A program made the translations under genes and the position numbers. 41,941 bases of DNA from Gammaproteobacteria bacterium. GTDB taxonomy: Bacteria; Pseudomonadota; Gammaproteobacteria; Thiohalomonadales; Thiohalomonadaceae. The stretch lies in NCBI GenBank assembly GCA_023228645.1, contig JALOAT010000036.1, forward strand, positions 1 to 41,941. The letters run 5' to 3'. The number at the start of each line of letters is the position of its first letter. Position 1 is the stretch's first letter. This document shows, in pieces, positions 7,634 to 15,908 of the stretch. The notes beneath the pieces are model-generated. The model was not told the DNA's origin. It worked only from the letters and a program-made list of their open reading frames with translations, and ran no database searches.

Positions 7634-9943
7634 ATGGATACAGGCTTCCGGGTCGTTTACCAGGGAAAGCTACGGCGCGGGCAGACGCGTTCAGGGGTGG
7701 CCGGCCGCCTGTCGGAGGCGTTGGGTCGGGACCGTGTGGCCCTGGAAAAGCTGCTCGACGGCCCCTCGCAGGTCCTCCTCGCGGGGGCATCGGAACGGAC
7801 CGCCGCGCGGCTGGCGGAGATCTTCATCCAGGCCGGCGCCGAGGTACGCATCGAAGGTCCCGGCGATGCTGAATCCACGCCGACTCAATTGACCTCCGAC
7901 ACACCCGCCGCCTATCGCAAACCCTCCGTGCCGCCCTCTTTCGGTCAGCGCGTCTGGTTGGTACGTGCGGCCTTCGTATTGTCGGTGATCGCCCTGCTCG
8001 GTGTGTTGGTCATCGGCCTGCTAGCGGCCTCGCTCGTAACCCTGGCCTTTTCCCTGGGCTGGCTCATCGAGCAAGTGCCCTGGCCTGCGGTGGTGGTGCC
8101 TGTGTACGCAGTGTCGATGACGGTTCTGGTGCTGACCATCGCCGGTCTGGTCAAACCCTTCGTGCGCGTGCAGTCGCACCTGCCCATGGCCATACCTCTC
8201 GAACGCGCCAACGAACCGGAACTGTTCGAGTTCATCGCCTACGTATGTGAAGCCATCCATGTGCCGTACCCGCAGGGCGTATTGCTCGACATGTCGGCCT
8301 CGGTGAAGGCGGGGCGCCAGCCCGGTTCCACACTCACCATCGGTCTGCCCGTCCTGGCAAGTGTCAGCACGGCGGAGCTGGGTGGCTTGCTGGCGCGTGC
8401 GTTCACCTTGCACATCAGCGGCAGCACCGGCCGCATGGCGCGCTTCGTCGTGACGGCGGTACAGATACTCCACGAAGCGGTGCACGGCCGGGATCTGTTC
8501 GACAGTGCTTTGGAGCGTGGCCTGCAATCGAGGTATGCGCCGGTGCGTTTCGCAGCGCGCGAGGCCGCGGTGCTGCTGCGCCTGTCGCGCAGCCTGCTCG
8601 GTCACCTGCTGCGTGAGGCCATCGGCACCAGCGCCGCGGCGATGCGATCCATCGAATGGCATGGCGATCGCCACCAGGCGTGGATCGTCGGCGCGGAGAC
8701 CTTCGCGAGAAGCATTCGGCGCATGCGCCTGGTCGGGTTTGCCGCCGATCGAGCCGCGGCCGCCTCACAGGAACTTTGGCGCAAGGGGCGGCCCTTGCCC
8801 GCCGATCTTGCAGGTGCCTTGCAGGCGCGCCTCGGCGTGTTGGCGAAGTCCGGGCTGGCGAAGGTCGTGGCCGCCGCGGAGATCGAGCAGGAGGCTGTTG
8901 CGGAATTTCATCTGGCCGACGCCCGGCGCATCGAGCGAATCCGTCAGGGCGCCTTCGAGCCCGTCATCACGTGCGGCACGCCGGCGCGCGAGCTGGTGCG
9001 TGGTTACGCCCTGTTGACACGGCGAATGACCATGCTTCATTACCGCAACGGCCTGGGCCTGCCCGCCACACCCGTCAAGCTCCAGACGCGGACCAGTACC
9101 GCGCAGCCCGTAGTGGACGCCTTCAGCGGCGGGGCCTTTGCCGATGCGATGCCCATCTCGCCGTTGCGTTCCATTGACCGCACCCGGACCACGCGTGAAC
9201 TGGTCGCGGAGGCACGGGCTTTGCGCGCGGCGACGGCAGCGGGCGGCACGGACACGCGCCGCATCCTGGAGCAGCGTGACGCAGTGGCGGACGAACTCAT
9301 CCGTGCGCTCCATGAAGAACTGATGCAGCGTTCCGGGACATCGACACGGCGCTCACGAGAAGCGCTCGAAAGCGTGCAGATCCGCTGTCGTGAATTGGAA
9401 GCCGCCCTGGAGAAGGCGACGCGTGATCTCACGCCACAGGGCGAGCGGATTTCCCGCCGTATCGCCAACGCCATCGCGTTGCTGGAGCGGCCGGAAACGG
9501 CGGCGCGGCTACCCGGTGCGCGCGGCCTGGCGGCGCGCGGCCTCGCGCTGTGCGAAACACTGGACAAGCTCCAGTCGCAGATGACTTTACTGCATGAGCT
9601 GGAAATCCACCTTGGCGTACTCGAATTGCTGTTGACTGCCCCGGAGCGCGGTCGTGCGGGCCTCAAGGACCGCATCGTCGAACAGCAGGCCGAGATCGGC
9701 AACCGACTCACGGCCATCCGTATCGCCACAGGGCGTCTGCGTAACCCGCTTGACGAAAAGACCCAGGTGTTCGAACACCTGCGCACCGGCTGGGTGCCAA
9801 CGCACGCCCGCTATCTGGAGCTGGACGAAGCCGCGGTGGTGCTGAACGGCTTGCTGGACCTCCGGAAACAGATCGTCGCACGGCTCGCGCTGCTTGTGCG
9901 GGCGGCAGAGGATGCCTGGCTTGCGGTCGAGGGTGCAGCTTAG
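7634..9943 (+). CDS. M48 peptidase-like membrane protein, catalytic motif lost
   Basis: The 769-residue protein has three visible parts. Residues 1-75 (FRVVYQGKLRRGQ onward) resemble a small domain found at the N-terminus of various proteobacterial membrane proteins. Residues about 105-185 form two hydrophobic segments. Residues about 190-300 follow the M48 Zn-peptidase pattern: ANEPELFEFI, PQGVLLDMS, LTIGLPVLASVSTAEL, then LLARAFTLH. In active M48 enzymes the last segment reads LAHExxH. Here H, E and H are replaced by Arg255, Ala256 and Leu259, so the zinc site is absent. The remainder (about 300-769) is helical and charged, with coiled-coil character, and has no domain I can name. ATG 7634 has GAAGGA about 15 bases upstream, which is somewhat distant. 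The gene stands alone, followed by REP-like repeats. A structural or pseudoprotease role is an inference. Confidence 0.75.
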   Translation: MDTGFRVVYQGKLRRGQTRSGVAGRLSEALGRDRVALEKLLDGPSQVLLAGASERTAARLAEIFIQAGAEVRIEGPGDAESTPTQLTSDTPAAYRKPSVPPSFGQRVWLVRAAFVLSVIALLGVLVIGLLAASLVTLAFSLGWLIEQVPWPAVVVPVYAVSMTVLVLTIAGLVKPFVRVQSHLPMAIPLERANEPELFEFIAYVCEAIHVPYPQGVLLDMSASVKAGRQPGSTLTIGLPVLASVSTAELGGLLARAFTLHISGSTGRMARFVVTAVQILHEAVHGRDLFDSALERGLQSRYAPVRFAAREAAVLLRLSRSLLGHLLREAIGTSAAAMRSIEWHGDRHQAWIVGAETFARSIRRMRLVGFAADRAAAASQELWRKGRPLPADLAGALQARLGVLAKSGLAKVVAAAEIEQEAVAEFHLADARRIERIRQGAFEPVITCGTPARELVRGYALLTRRMTMLHYRNGLGLPATPVKLQTRTSTAQPVVDAFSGGAFADAMPISPLRSIDRTRTTRELVAEARALRAATAAGGTDTRRILEQRDAVADELIRALHEELMQRSGTSTRRSREALESVQIRCRELEAALEKATRDLTPQGERISRRIANAIALLERPETAARLPGARGLAARGLALCETLDKLQSQMTLLHELEIHLGVLELLLTAPERGRAGLKDRIVEQQAEIGNRLTAIRIATGRLRNPLDEKTQVFEHLRTGWVPTHARYLELDEAAVVLNGLLDLRKQIVARLALLVRAAEDAWLAVEGAA

Positions 9944-9947
9944 CCCC

Positions 9948-10224
9948 GTAGGAGCCCACCCCGAGGGCGAAGGGTTGATACGCCGAGACGGCATGTTCGC
10001 CGATAGTGTCGGCTCCTACAAGGTTCCGATACCCCCCCGTAGGAGCCCACCCCGTGGGCGAAGGGTTCTGACCGCGGCGATACACCGAGACGGCATGTTC
10101 GCCGACGGTGTCGGCTCCTACAAGGTATCCCAGAAGCCCCCGTAGGAGCCCACCCCGTGGGCGAAGGGTTCTGACCGCGGCGCTACGCCGGAGCGGCATG
10201 TTCGCCGACGGTGTCGGCTCCTAC
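9948..10224 (+). repeat. Three tandem REP-like palindromic repeats
   Basis: Three copies lie at 9948-10019 (72 bases), 10039-10121 (83) and 10142-10224 (83). Each starts GTAGGAGCC and ends GGCTCCTAC, a perfect 9-bp outer inverted repeat. Inside each, GCCCACCCCGTGGGC (first copy diverged in this arm) and GCCGACGGTGTCGGC form smaller hairpins. Copies 2 and 3 are nearly identical; copy 1 lacks about 11 bases in the middle. The spacers (19 and 20 bases, both starting AAGGT) are also related. They fill the gap between the 769-residue gene and the 3' end of the rhodanese gene, so transcripts from both sides would run into them. They resemble gammaproteobacterial REP elements mobilised by RAYT transposases; no RAYT gene is in the window. 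Confidence 0.9.
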
Positions 10225-10253
10225 AACAGTATCCAGAAGCCCGCGATTGGCGG

Positions 10254-10940
10254 TCAGTTCGCAGCGAGGGGAGGTACCGGCATTTTCAGGGTCGTCAGGC
10301 CGAGCATGGCCCAGTCCTGCATGCCGCCGCGATACCACTTCAGTTTCCCGGGCGGGTAACCCATGCCGACCAGCAGGCGGATGTTCGTTGGTGACTGACG
10401 GCACCACATGCCGTTGCAGAACATCACCAGTGTCTTGGCAGCACTGAAATCAAAACCGGTACCGTCCTCCTTGGCGCCAAACCGGTTCACCAGGATCTCG
10501 GCCACGCTGAATGCGTCGGCCCCATCCAGGCCTTCCATCAGGGTGTTCCACGGAATATTCACGGCGCCCGGGATGGTCCCGTTGGCGACCCAGTCGGGGG
10601 TTCGCGAGTCGATCACCAGCACGCTATCATCACCTGCACTGACCCGTTGCAGATACTCGAGCACTTCCAATTCGCCGACGGTCTCGACGCCCGGTGCGAT
10701 GGTGCCCGGTTGGATGCAGGACGGCGGACACGGCCGTGAGGTCCGGGCGTACTCGCCGCGCAGAACCGCCTCCTGGTCCTGGTTACGCTGAATAAGCACC
10801 TTCTGACCTGCGTGCATCACTTCGACCGTACCCAGCTCGGGCGTGATGTTCACAGCCAGTTGCTCGCCGCCGAAGGCAGGGGCCGATGAAAGCAGGCCGA
10901 AGGTGAGCATGGCGATGGCGCGTGTTTGATTCCCGGTCAT
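10254..10940 (-). CDS. Periplasmic rhodanese-like sulfurtransferase
   Basis: The 228-residue protein has a signal peptide (MLTFGLLSSAPAFGGE, cleavage near residues 23-25) and a C-terminal rhodanese domain. VLVIDSRTPDWVANGTIPGA and VNIPWNTL are typical rhodanese elements. The active-site loop reads MFCNGMWCRQSP, with the first Cys as the expected persulfide-carrying residue and a second Cys five positions on. WYRGGMQDWAMLG closes the domain. Before the domain, TSRPCPPSCIQP contributes a further Cys pair, which I associate with a subfamily of exported rhodaneses. The likely role is periplasmic sulfane-sulfur or thiol handling; the substrate is unknown. ATG 10940 follows GGAAGAAAC. The upstream gene on the same strand (PhnD-like binding protein) ends 145 bases away, so an operon is uncertain. 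Confidence 0.87.
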   Translation of the reverse strand: MTGNQTRAIAMLTFGLLSSAPAFGGEQLAVNITPELGTVEVMHAGQKVLIQRNQDQEAVLRGEYARTSRPCPPSCIQPGTIAPGVETVGELEVLEYLQRVSAGDDSVLVIDSRTPDWVANGTIPGAVNIPWNTLMEGLDGADAFSVAEILVNRFGAKEDGTGFDFSAAKTLVMFCNGMWCRQSPTNIRLLVGMGYPPGKLKWYRGGMQDWAMLGLTTLKMPVPPLAAN

Positions 10941-11085
10941 TTTCTTGTTTCTTCCTTTTCACGGTTTCGGCAGTGTTCCGAGGGCGCGATTTTTACTGGC
11001 ACACGGGGGCCGGGAAACAGGGAAAAGGCTTATTGCCCCCTTATGGTGCCGGAGTCACGCTCGTTTTGTGATGGCGCTCACACCG

Positions 11086-11892
11086 TCACCAGCCCCATAC
11101 CACGCCTTCGAGCAACTTCTCGTTTCCGGCGTAAGCGCTGCTCGTGGCGGGCAAGAAGATGCCCGTGCCGTTGCCCGCGAGTTTCTGGAGCAGGGGCTTC
11201 AGGGTCGGCAGCGTATGGGCCTGGCCCAAGGCAGCGACGAGATCCGCATGAGCGCGCGGATCCACGCGCGGTCCGGCGGTGAGGGTGAGGTTGGGCAGCT
11301 TGTTGCTGGTGAACAAGGTGCGCAGGCCGGCGGTCTTTTCCGGCGGCAGTTTTTCGAGGAAGTAACTGGGCAGTATCACCGCACTGCATCGTGCACTCAG
11401 GAAGGCCTCGAACGAACCCTTCACGCCGCCGCGCGGCGCTACCAGCTTTGGCGCATGATACGGGCTGAACTGGGCGAGCAGCACCACGGCCGCCAGGTTC
11501 GGCGATGCCATGGAACAGACTTTGTCGAATTTCAGGGCGTCCAGGGACGTGGGGCCGTCCTGGTGGGTGAACAAGGTGTAATCGAGGTGACCGTCGAGGC
11601 GCACCAGGGGGACGTGCCCGGTATGGGCGATACGCCAGGCGACGAAGTGCGGGCCGTCGAGGACGAAGTCGTAGTGTCCTTCCTGGATGTGGCGGCTGTA
11701 GGCCGCCCAGCTTTCCGGCGCCTCGAAAACGACCTGGTCGCCGACGATGCGGCTGAGTTCCTTGGCCAGCGGGGTATAGAACCGCCTGGCTTCGGCGGCA
11801 TCTTCACGGGGTGGGGCCGAGAACACCAACTGGGCGGATACCGCCGGGACGAACAGGACTAACGACAAACACAGGACGAAGCGGTAGAACAT
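11086..11892 (-). CDS. PhnD-like periplasmic substrate-binding protein
   Basis: The 268-residue protein resembles the phosphate/phosphonate ABC-transporter binding proteins (PhnD/TroA-like fold). It begins MFYRFVLCLSLVLFVPAVSAQ, a clear signal peptide; the frame stays open 50 codons further upstream, but that part lacks protein character, so ATG 11892 is chosen. FYTPLAKELSRIVGDQVVFE, YDFVLDGPHFVAWRI and LFTSNKLPNLTLTAGP follow the family pattern. Two Cys lie in the mature part (DKVCSMASP and SARCSAVI). No ATP-binding or permease gene is nearby, so it may be a stand-alone sensor or scavenging protein rather than part of a transporter. It is divergent from the membrane-protein/vWA pair starting at 12172, with about 280 bases between the two starts. 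Confidence 0.8.
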   Translation of the reverse strand: MFYRFVLCLSLVLFVPAVSAQLVFSAPPREDAAEARRFYTPLAKELSRIVGDQVVFEAPESWAAYSRHIQEGHYDFVLDGPHFVAWRIAHTGHVPLVRLDGHLDYTLFTHQDGPTSLDALKFDKVCSMASPNLAAVVLLAQFSPYHAPKLVAPRGGVKGSFEAFLSARCSAVILPSYFLEKLPPEKTAGLRTLFTSNKLPNLTLTAGPRVDPRAHADLVAALGQAHTLPTLKPLLQKLAGNGTGIFLPATSSAYAGNEKLLEGVVWGW

Positions 11893-12075
11893 GGCATCCA
11901 CAGTCTCAATGATGAACGGGTCGCAGATGATATCGGCTGTATCCGTGCGATGCATTGCGCGAGCGCAAGTGATCATGCCGCTGAGCGCGGGTGCGCGACA
12001 GCATCCGTGCGCCCGCGGCAGCGCCGTGGCAGGAACGTGCAACGGCTCTCAGTTGCAAGATTCCTTTAGTTATTT

Positions 12076-12102
12076 GTCACGGACTTCGTTGTCCGTCGTG
12101 AC
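12076..12102. promoter_or_regulatory. Imperfect inverted repeat in divergent intergenic region
   Basis: GTCACGGAC and GTCCGTCGTGAC flank a TTCGTT loop; the arms pair with one bulged base. It lies between the divergent PhnD-like gene and the membrane-protein/vWA operon. It could be a hairpin in a leader transcript or a protein-binding site. No T-run follows, so it is not a typical terminator. Confidence 0.4.
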
Positions 12103-12135
12103 CCATTTAACAGTACTGAATCCGGTTAACGCTTA

Positions 12136-12150
12136 TTTATCGACGATAAA
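12136..12150. promoter_or_regulatory. Perfect 15-bp palindrome TTTATCG-A-CGATAAA, possible operator
   Basis: The arms TTTATCG and CGATAAA are exact reverse complements around a central A. The site is in an AT-rich stretch 21 bases before ATG 12172 and just ahead of the ribosome binding site AAGAAGGGG (about 12156-12164). Its position suits a repressor operator overlapping the promoter or early leader. The regulator is unknown. Confidence 0.4.
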
Positions 12151-12171
12151 ACACTAAGAAGGGGTCGAACT

Positions 12172-13599
12172 ATGTCCGCTGAAGGCTGGTATCTCATTTT
12201 CCCCGATTCACCCGGCGCGTCCATAGCCATGCTCGTGGTGCTCGGCATGGTCGTCCTGTACCTGGCCCGTATGCCGGTTCATCAGGCGATACGCTCGATC
12301 ACGCGCGTGCTGCGCAACGGCATGCGGCTTACGGCCCGCAGCCTGGAACTGCTGGAAAAGCGACTGGTTGCGCGCAACCGGGAGGTTCTGCTCAGCGCCG
12401 GGCGCGAAGCGGCGGAGCGGGTGGTCGAACGGGAGTTTGAGCGCGTCGAAGCGGCGGTCAACCGCGACCTGTCCGACTACCCGGCCCTGCACCGGCGCCT
12501 CAGCGCCTCGATCCAGCGTATCGAGGAAGACTATCAGTCCCATGCGGAAAGCCCGCCCGCGCCCGATGATTGGGTGCACGCGGTGGACACCATCGCGAAG
12601 ATCTCATCGACGCGCGACACCATGACGAAGGTCCTCAAGGACATCCAGACCTCCATCGAAAGGGATCAGTCCACGGCCCTGGAGGAATACCGCAAGGCGA
12701 CCAACGAACGTCATCGTCTGCTGTCGCGCGCCATGCCGCACTGGCGCAAGCTGGTGAAGGGCATCGATTCGGTTTCGGTGGCGCTGAACCGCTTGCTGGA
12801 GCGTTCACGCAGCATCGACCGTTATATGGAAGAGTATCGCAGTATCGTGCGCGGCGATGAACATGCGGAGCGGGCGCTGTCGTCGTCTTCGATCACCCAG
12901 TTCTTCATCGCCGGCCTGGTGCTGGTGATTGCGGTGGGCGGCGCCCTGGTGAACTTCCACCTCATTGCGCGTCCGTTGCAGGAGATGGTGGGCGGGAGTG
13001 CCTACATCGCCGGCTTCAAGGTCTCGCAGGTGGCGGCGCTGGTGATCATCCTGATGGAAATCGCCATGGGTCTGTTCTTCATGGAGGCCATGCGCGTCAC
13101 GCGCCTGTTCCCCGTGATCTCCGCCCTGGACGACCGCTTGCGTATCCGCATGGGCTGGGCCGCCTTCGTGCTGCTGTTCATCCTGGCCAGCGTCGAGGCC
13201 GGTTTGGCCTACATGCGCGAAATCCTTGCCCAGGACGATGCCGCGCTGATCGCCCAGTTGGCCGGCACGGACACTGCCGTGGCCGGGCAGCAGTGGATCA
13301 CCGCGGCCGCACAGATGGGTATGGGCTTCATCCTGCCGTTCGCTCTGACTTTCGTGGCCATCCCGCTGGAGTCGTTCATCCATGCGGCACGCACGGTATC
13401 CGGCGTGCTCGCGGTTCTGGGACTGAGGGCGCTCGCATTCTTTTTCCGCCTCGGCGGCAACATCTTCCACCACCTGGGTGCATTGTTGATTCAGATCTAC
13501 GACATCGCGGCCTTCGCGCCGCTGGGTATCGAGAGGCTGATCGCCAGCCGCAGCGCCGAACACAAGGCGTCGCCGCGGGCAAAGGTTGCGGAGGCCTGA
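12172..13599 (+). CDS. Polytopic membrane protein with large coiled-coil cytoplasmic or periplasmic loop
   Basis: I do not recognise this 475-residue protein. It has one N-terminal membrane segment (about residues 16-33), then about 200 charged, helical residues with coiled-coil pattern (for example RHRLLSRAMPHWRKLVKGID). Five further hydrophobic segments follow, at about 240-260, 283-305, 328-346, 383-403 and 412-430, and the C-terminal tail is charged. ATG 12172 is preceded by AAGAAGGGG at 7 bases. The stop TGA 13597-13599 is two bases before the ATG of the vWA lipoprotein gene, so the two are almost certainly translated together and probably interact. The long helical domain could act as a lever or sensor, with the lipoprotein as its periplasmic partner. 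This is an inference from arrangement only. Confidence 0.75.
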   Translation: MSAEGWYLIFPDSPGASIAMLVVLGMVVLYLARMPVHQAIRSITRVLRNGMRLTARSLELLEKRLVARNREVLLSAGREAAERVVEREFERVEAAVNRDLSDYPALHRRLSASIQRIEEDYQSHAESPPAPDDWVHAVDTIAKISSTRDTMTKVLKDIQTSIERDQSTALEEYRKATNERHRLLSRAMPHWRKLVKGIDSVSVALNRLLERSRSIDRYMEEYRSIVRGDEHAERALSSSSITQFFIAGLVLVIAVGGALVNFHLIARPLQEMVGGSAYIAGFKVSQVAALVIILMEIAMGLFFMEAMRVTRLFPVISALDDRLRIRMGWAAFVLLFILASVEAGLAYMREILAQDDAALIAQLAGTDTAVAGQQWITAAAQMGMGFILPFALTFVAIPLESFIHAARTVSGVLAVLGLRALAFFFRLGGNIFHHLGALLIQIYDIAAFAPLGIERLIASRSAEHKASPRAKVAEA

Positions 13600-13601
13600 T
13601 C

Positions 13602-14249
13602 ATGAAGCTCAAGACACTGTTCATCGCCATTGCCTGCATGGCCGCCACGGCATGTTCCGCGCCGGCGGATCATCGCCAGGGCGTCTACATGCTTCTCGAT
13701 ACCTCCGGCACCTATACACAGGAGCTGAACAAGGCACAAAGCATCATGAACTACGTGCTGGCAAAGCTCGATTCCGCCGATGTCTTCGCGGTGGCTCGCA
13801 TCGACACCGCCAGTTTCAGCGAGAAGGACATCATCGCCAAAGTGAGCTTCGACGAGCAGCCGAGTCGCGCCAACCAGCAAAAACGCGCATTCCTGGAGAA
13901 CATCAACCGTTTCGTGAAGGAGGTCAAATCCAGCACCTACACGGACATCACGGGTGGCCTGCTCCAGGGCGTGGAGTTCCTGCGCGAGGCCGGCACGGGT
14001 AGCAAGACCATCCTGATCTTCTCCGACATGAAGGAAGAGATCCCTGCGGGCTATGTGCGTGACGTACCGTTGGATCTCACGGGCATCCAGGTGGTGGCGC
14101 TCAACGTCACCAAGCTGCGCGGCGACAACATCGACCCGCGCGAATACGCGGGGCGGCTGGAGGCATGGCGCGGCAAGGTGGAGCGTGCCGGTGGCCAGTT
14201 CCGGATCATCAACGACCTGGAGCGCCTCGAATCCATCGTGCAGGAGTGA
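13602..14249 (+). CDS. vWA-domain lipoprotein
   Basis: The 215-residue protein begins MKLKTLFIAIACMAATACSAP, a signal peptide ending in a likely lipobox Cys (residue 18), so it is probably membrane-anchored outside the cytoplasm. The mature part is a von Willebrand factor A domain. YMLLDTSGTYT carries the DxSxT MIDAS metal site, and TYTDITGGLLQG and ILIFSDMKEE carry the other expected Thr and Asp positions. vWA domains bind protein partners through a divalent metal. Translation is coupled to the upstream membrane protein (two-base gap), making that protein the obvious partner. A strong hairpin follows 10 bases after the stop. The combination is not one I can match to a named system. Confidence 0.82.
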   Translation: MKLKTLFIAIACMAATACSAPADHRQGVYMLLDTSGTYTQELNKAQSIMNYVLAKLDSADVFAVARIDTASFSEKDIIAKVSFDEQPSRANQQKRAFLENINRFVKEVKSSTYTDITGGLLQGVEFLREAGTGSKTILIFSDMKEEIPAGYVRDVPLDLTGIQVVALNVTKLRGDNIDPREYAGRLEAWRGKVERAGGQFRIINDLERLESIVQE

Positions 14250-14258
14250 AGAAGCGGC

Positions 14259-14289
14259 CCGGCCCGGCATCGGTTTGATGCCGGGCCGG
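14259..14289 (+). terminator. Strong GC-rich hairpin after the vWA gene
   Basis: CCGGCCCGGCATC pairs perfectly with GATGCCGGGCCGG around a GGTTT loop, a 13-bp stem beginning 10 bases after the stop codon. There is no T-run after it, so it may be a transcript-stabilising or Rho-assisted end rather than a classical intrinsic terminator. Confidence 0.55.
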
Positions 14290-14758
14290 CACGACCTTCG
14301 CCAACGCAACCGGACATCGGCCATTCTCCTTGCGACCGTTGCGAGCAAGGCCAAGTGATGAACTATCAGGAGCAAGCCGGACTGCTTCGCTGCTCGTAAT
14401 GAGCAAGCTCCGTCCGTGGACCTGACATCCGACCCATCCATCAGACATAAATCCCTTCCATACCCGTTTCGCTCGGGCGGGCGCAGTTTCGTTCCTGAAG
14501 CGAACACCATGAAAATCTGTTCCTGAGCCTGGTTGTTCCGTTAGTTCAAGCGTTGGGCGATCCCTGCGGGCCTCGCGCGTGCTTAGATTGCAAAAAGGCC
14601 GGTGGATATATCCATGGGACTGGCGGAACGAGCGGTGTTCGGCAGGTGCTTTTACCTTCTGTGCGTGTGCGCGTCGGCGTGGTCCGCCTGCCTGTGCACG
14701 CGGCGTCCAGCAAGACCGCACGTGGCCAAGCCAGGTGCGATCACGGGTGTGCCGGGCC
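14290..14758. other. Gene-free stretch before the AI-2E family gene
   Basis: About 470 bases hold no convincing gene. Frames are open in places (including one running into the AI-2E gene) but their translations are Arg/Cys-rich and lack protein character. GAGCAAG recurs three times at about 14343-14407, and small hairpins such as GCTC-GTAAT-GAGC are present. I see no tRNA and no clear promoter. Confidence 0.5.
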
Positions 14759-15808
14759 ATGCGCCTGAATGAGCAAGCCCAGAGTCTGGTCGGCATTGCA
14801 CGCCATAGCCTGCCGGTGGTGGCGGTGGTCGTGCTGGCCGTGGCCCTGATGGGTCTGCTCTATGTGGGCGCGGAATTGTTCCTGCTGTTGTTCGCAGGCC
14901 TGTTGTTGGCCTTGTTGCTGCGCGCTTTGGCGCGTCCTTTGGAACGTGCAAAGATCCCGCCAGGGCTGGCCTTCGCCGCGGCAGTGTTCATCCTCTTCAG
15001 CGTCGTGGGTGGTGTGCTGCTGCTCTTTGGACCACTGCTCATCGACGGTTTCGCCCAGCTCGCCGACAGTCTTCCCGAGGCCGCAGATGTGGTGATGGAG
15101 AAACTCCAAAACCATCCGGCGGTGGTCCGCTCGCTCCAGCATGCCCTGGGCGGGCAGGGGGCGGGTATCGCCTCCGGAACCCTGGCGCGTGTTGCAGGAA
15201 TTTTTTCCACCGTTATCGGTGGGGCGATAGCCCTGGTGGTGGTGGTATTTACCGCGGTGTATGTGGCGGCGGAGCCAGACCTGTACCGCACCGGGCTGCT
15301 GCGGCTCGTGCCGCCGCGCAGCCGCCCCCAGGCGGGTCTGCTCCTTGATGAGCTTACCTACATGCTGACGTGGTGGCTGTTCGGCCAGTTCGTCTCCATG
15401 TTCACCATCGGCGTGTTGACCTGGGTGGGACTGATGCTCCTTGGCGTGCCCCTCGCTACTACGCTCGCGCTGGCGGCGGCACTGCTGACGTTCATTCCGA
15501 CCATCGGCCCCGTGCTCGCGGCCATCCCGGCTGTGCTCGTGGGCTTCACCGAGACACCGTTGCTCGCTGTCTACGTGGTCCTGCTATACATCGCGGTAGA
15601 AAGCCTCGAAAGCTATCTGGTGACGCCCTTGGTGCAGCGCCAAGTGGTGAATCTGCCGCCTGTGCTGGTGCTCGCCGCCCAGTTGTTGTTGGCGGTGCAG
15701 TACGGACTGCTCGGCCTATTTGTGGCAGCCCCCCTTTCGGTGCTGTTCATGGTGCTGGTCAAGCGGATCTACGTGGAGGGCGTGCTCGGCGATACGGAAC
15801 AGACGTGA
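14759..15808 (+). CDS. AI-2E family (PerM-like) membrane transporter
   Basis: The 349-residue inner-membrane protein has the typical layout of this family: two to three hydrophobic segments at the N-terminus (about residues 13-90), a soluble helical part (LPEAADVVMEKLQNHPAVV), and further membrane segments. The characteristic region is LLTFIPTIGPVLAAIPAVLVG, followed by YIAVESLESYLVTPLVQRQ. Members range from the AI-2 exporter TqsA to Na+/H+ antiporters and permeases of unknown cargo, so the substrate is open. ATG 14759 gives the usual family length; an in-frame GTG at 14747 is an alternative. The frame continues upstream to 14579 but that part is not protein-like. It is followed 100 bases later by a MarC family gene on the same strand. 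Confidence 0.9.
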   Translation: MRLNEQAQSLVGIARHSLPVVAVVVLAVALMGLLYVGAELFLLLFAGLLLALLLRALARPLERAKIPPGLAFAAAVFILFSVVGGVLLLFGPLLIDGFAQLADSLPEAADVVMEKLQNHPAVVRSLQHALGGQGAGIASGTLARVAGIFSTVIGGAIALVVVVFTAVYVAAEPDLYRTGLLRLVPPRSRPQAGLLLDELTYMLTWWLFGQFVSMFTIGVLTWVGLMLLGVPLATTLALAAALLTFIPTIGPVLAAIPAVLVGFTETPLLAVYVVLLYIAVESLESYLVTPLVQRQVVNLPPVLVLAAQLLLAVQYGLLGLFVAAPLSVLFMVLVKRIYVEGVLGDTEQT

Positions 15809-15908
15809 GTACGTGGGAAATATGCCGAGACTCACCCGGTTGCGTTCCGCACCCGATTGCCCCGTGTTAGCCTTGCGGCGCCACTCGAGGCTACGAATCC
15901 GCCCTGCC

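Noticed and set aside
9948..10224. Possible CRISPR array
   Set aside because: The repeats are long palindromes, the spacers are related to one another rather than unique, only three units exist, and no cas gene is present.
14290..14758. Possible small gene or RNA before the AI-2E family gene
   Set aside because: No frame has a ribosome binding site plus protein-like composition, and no tRNA-like or known RNA structure was found.
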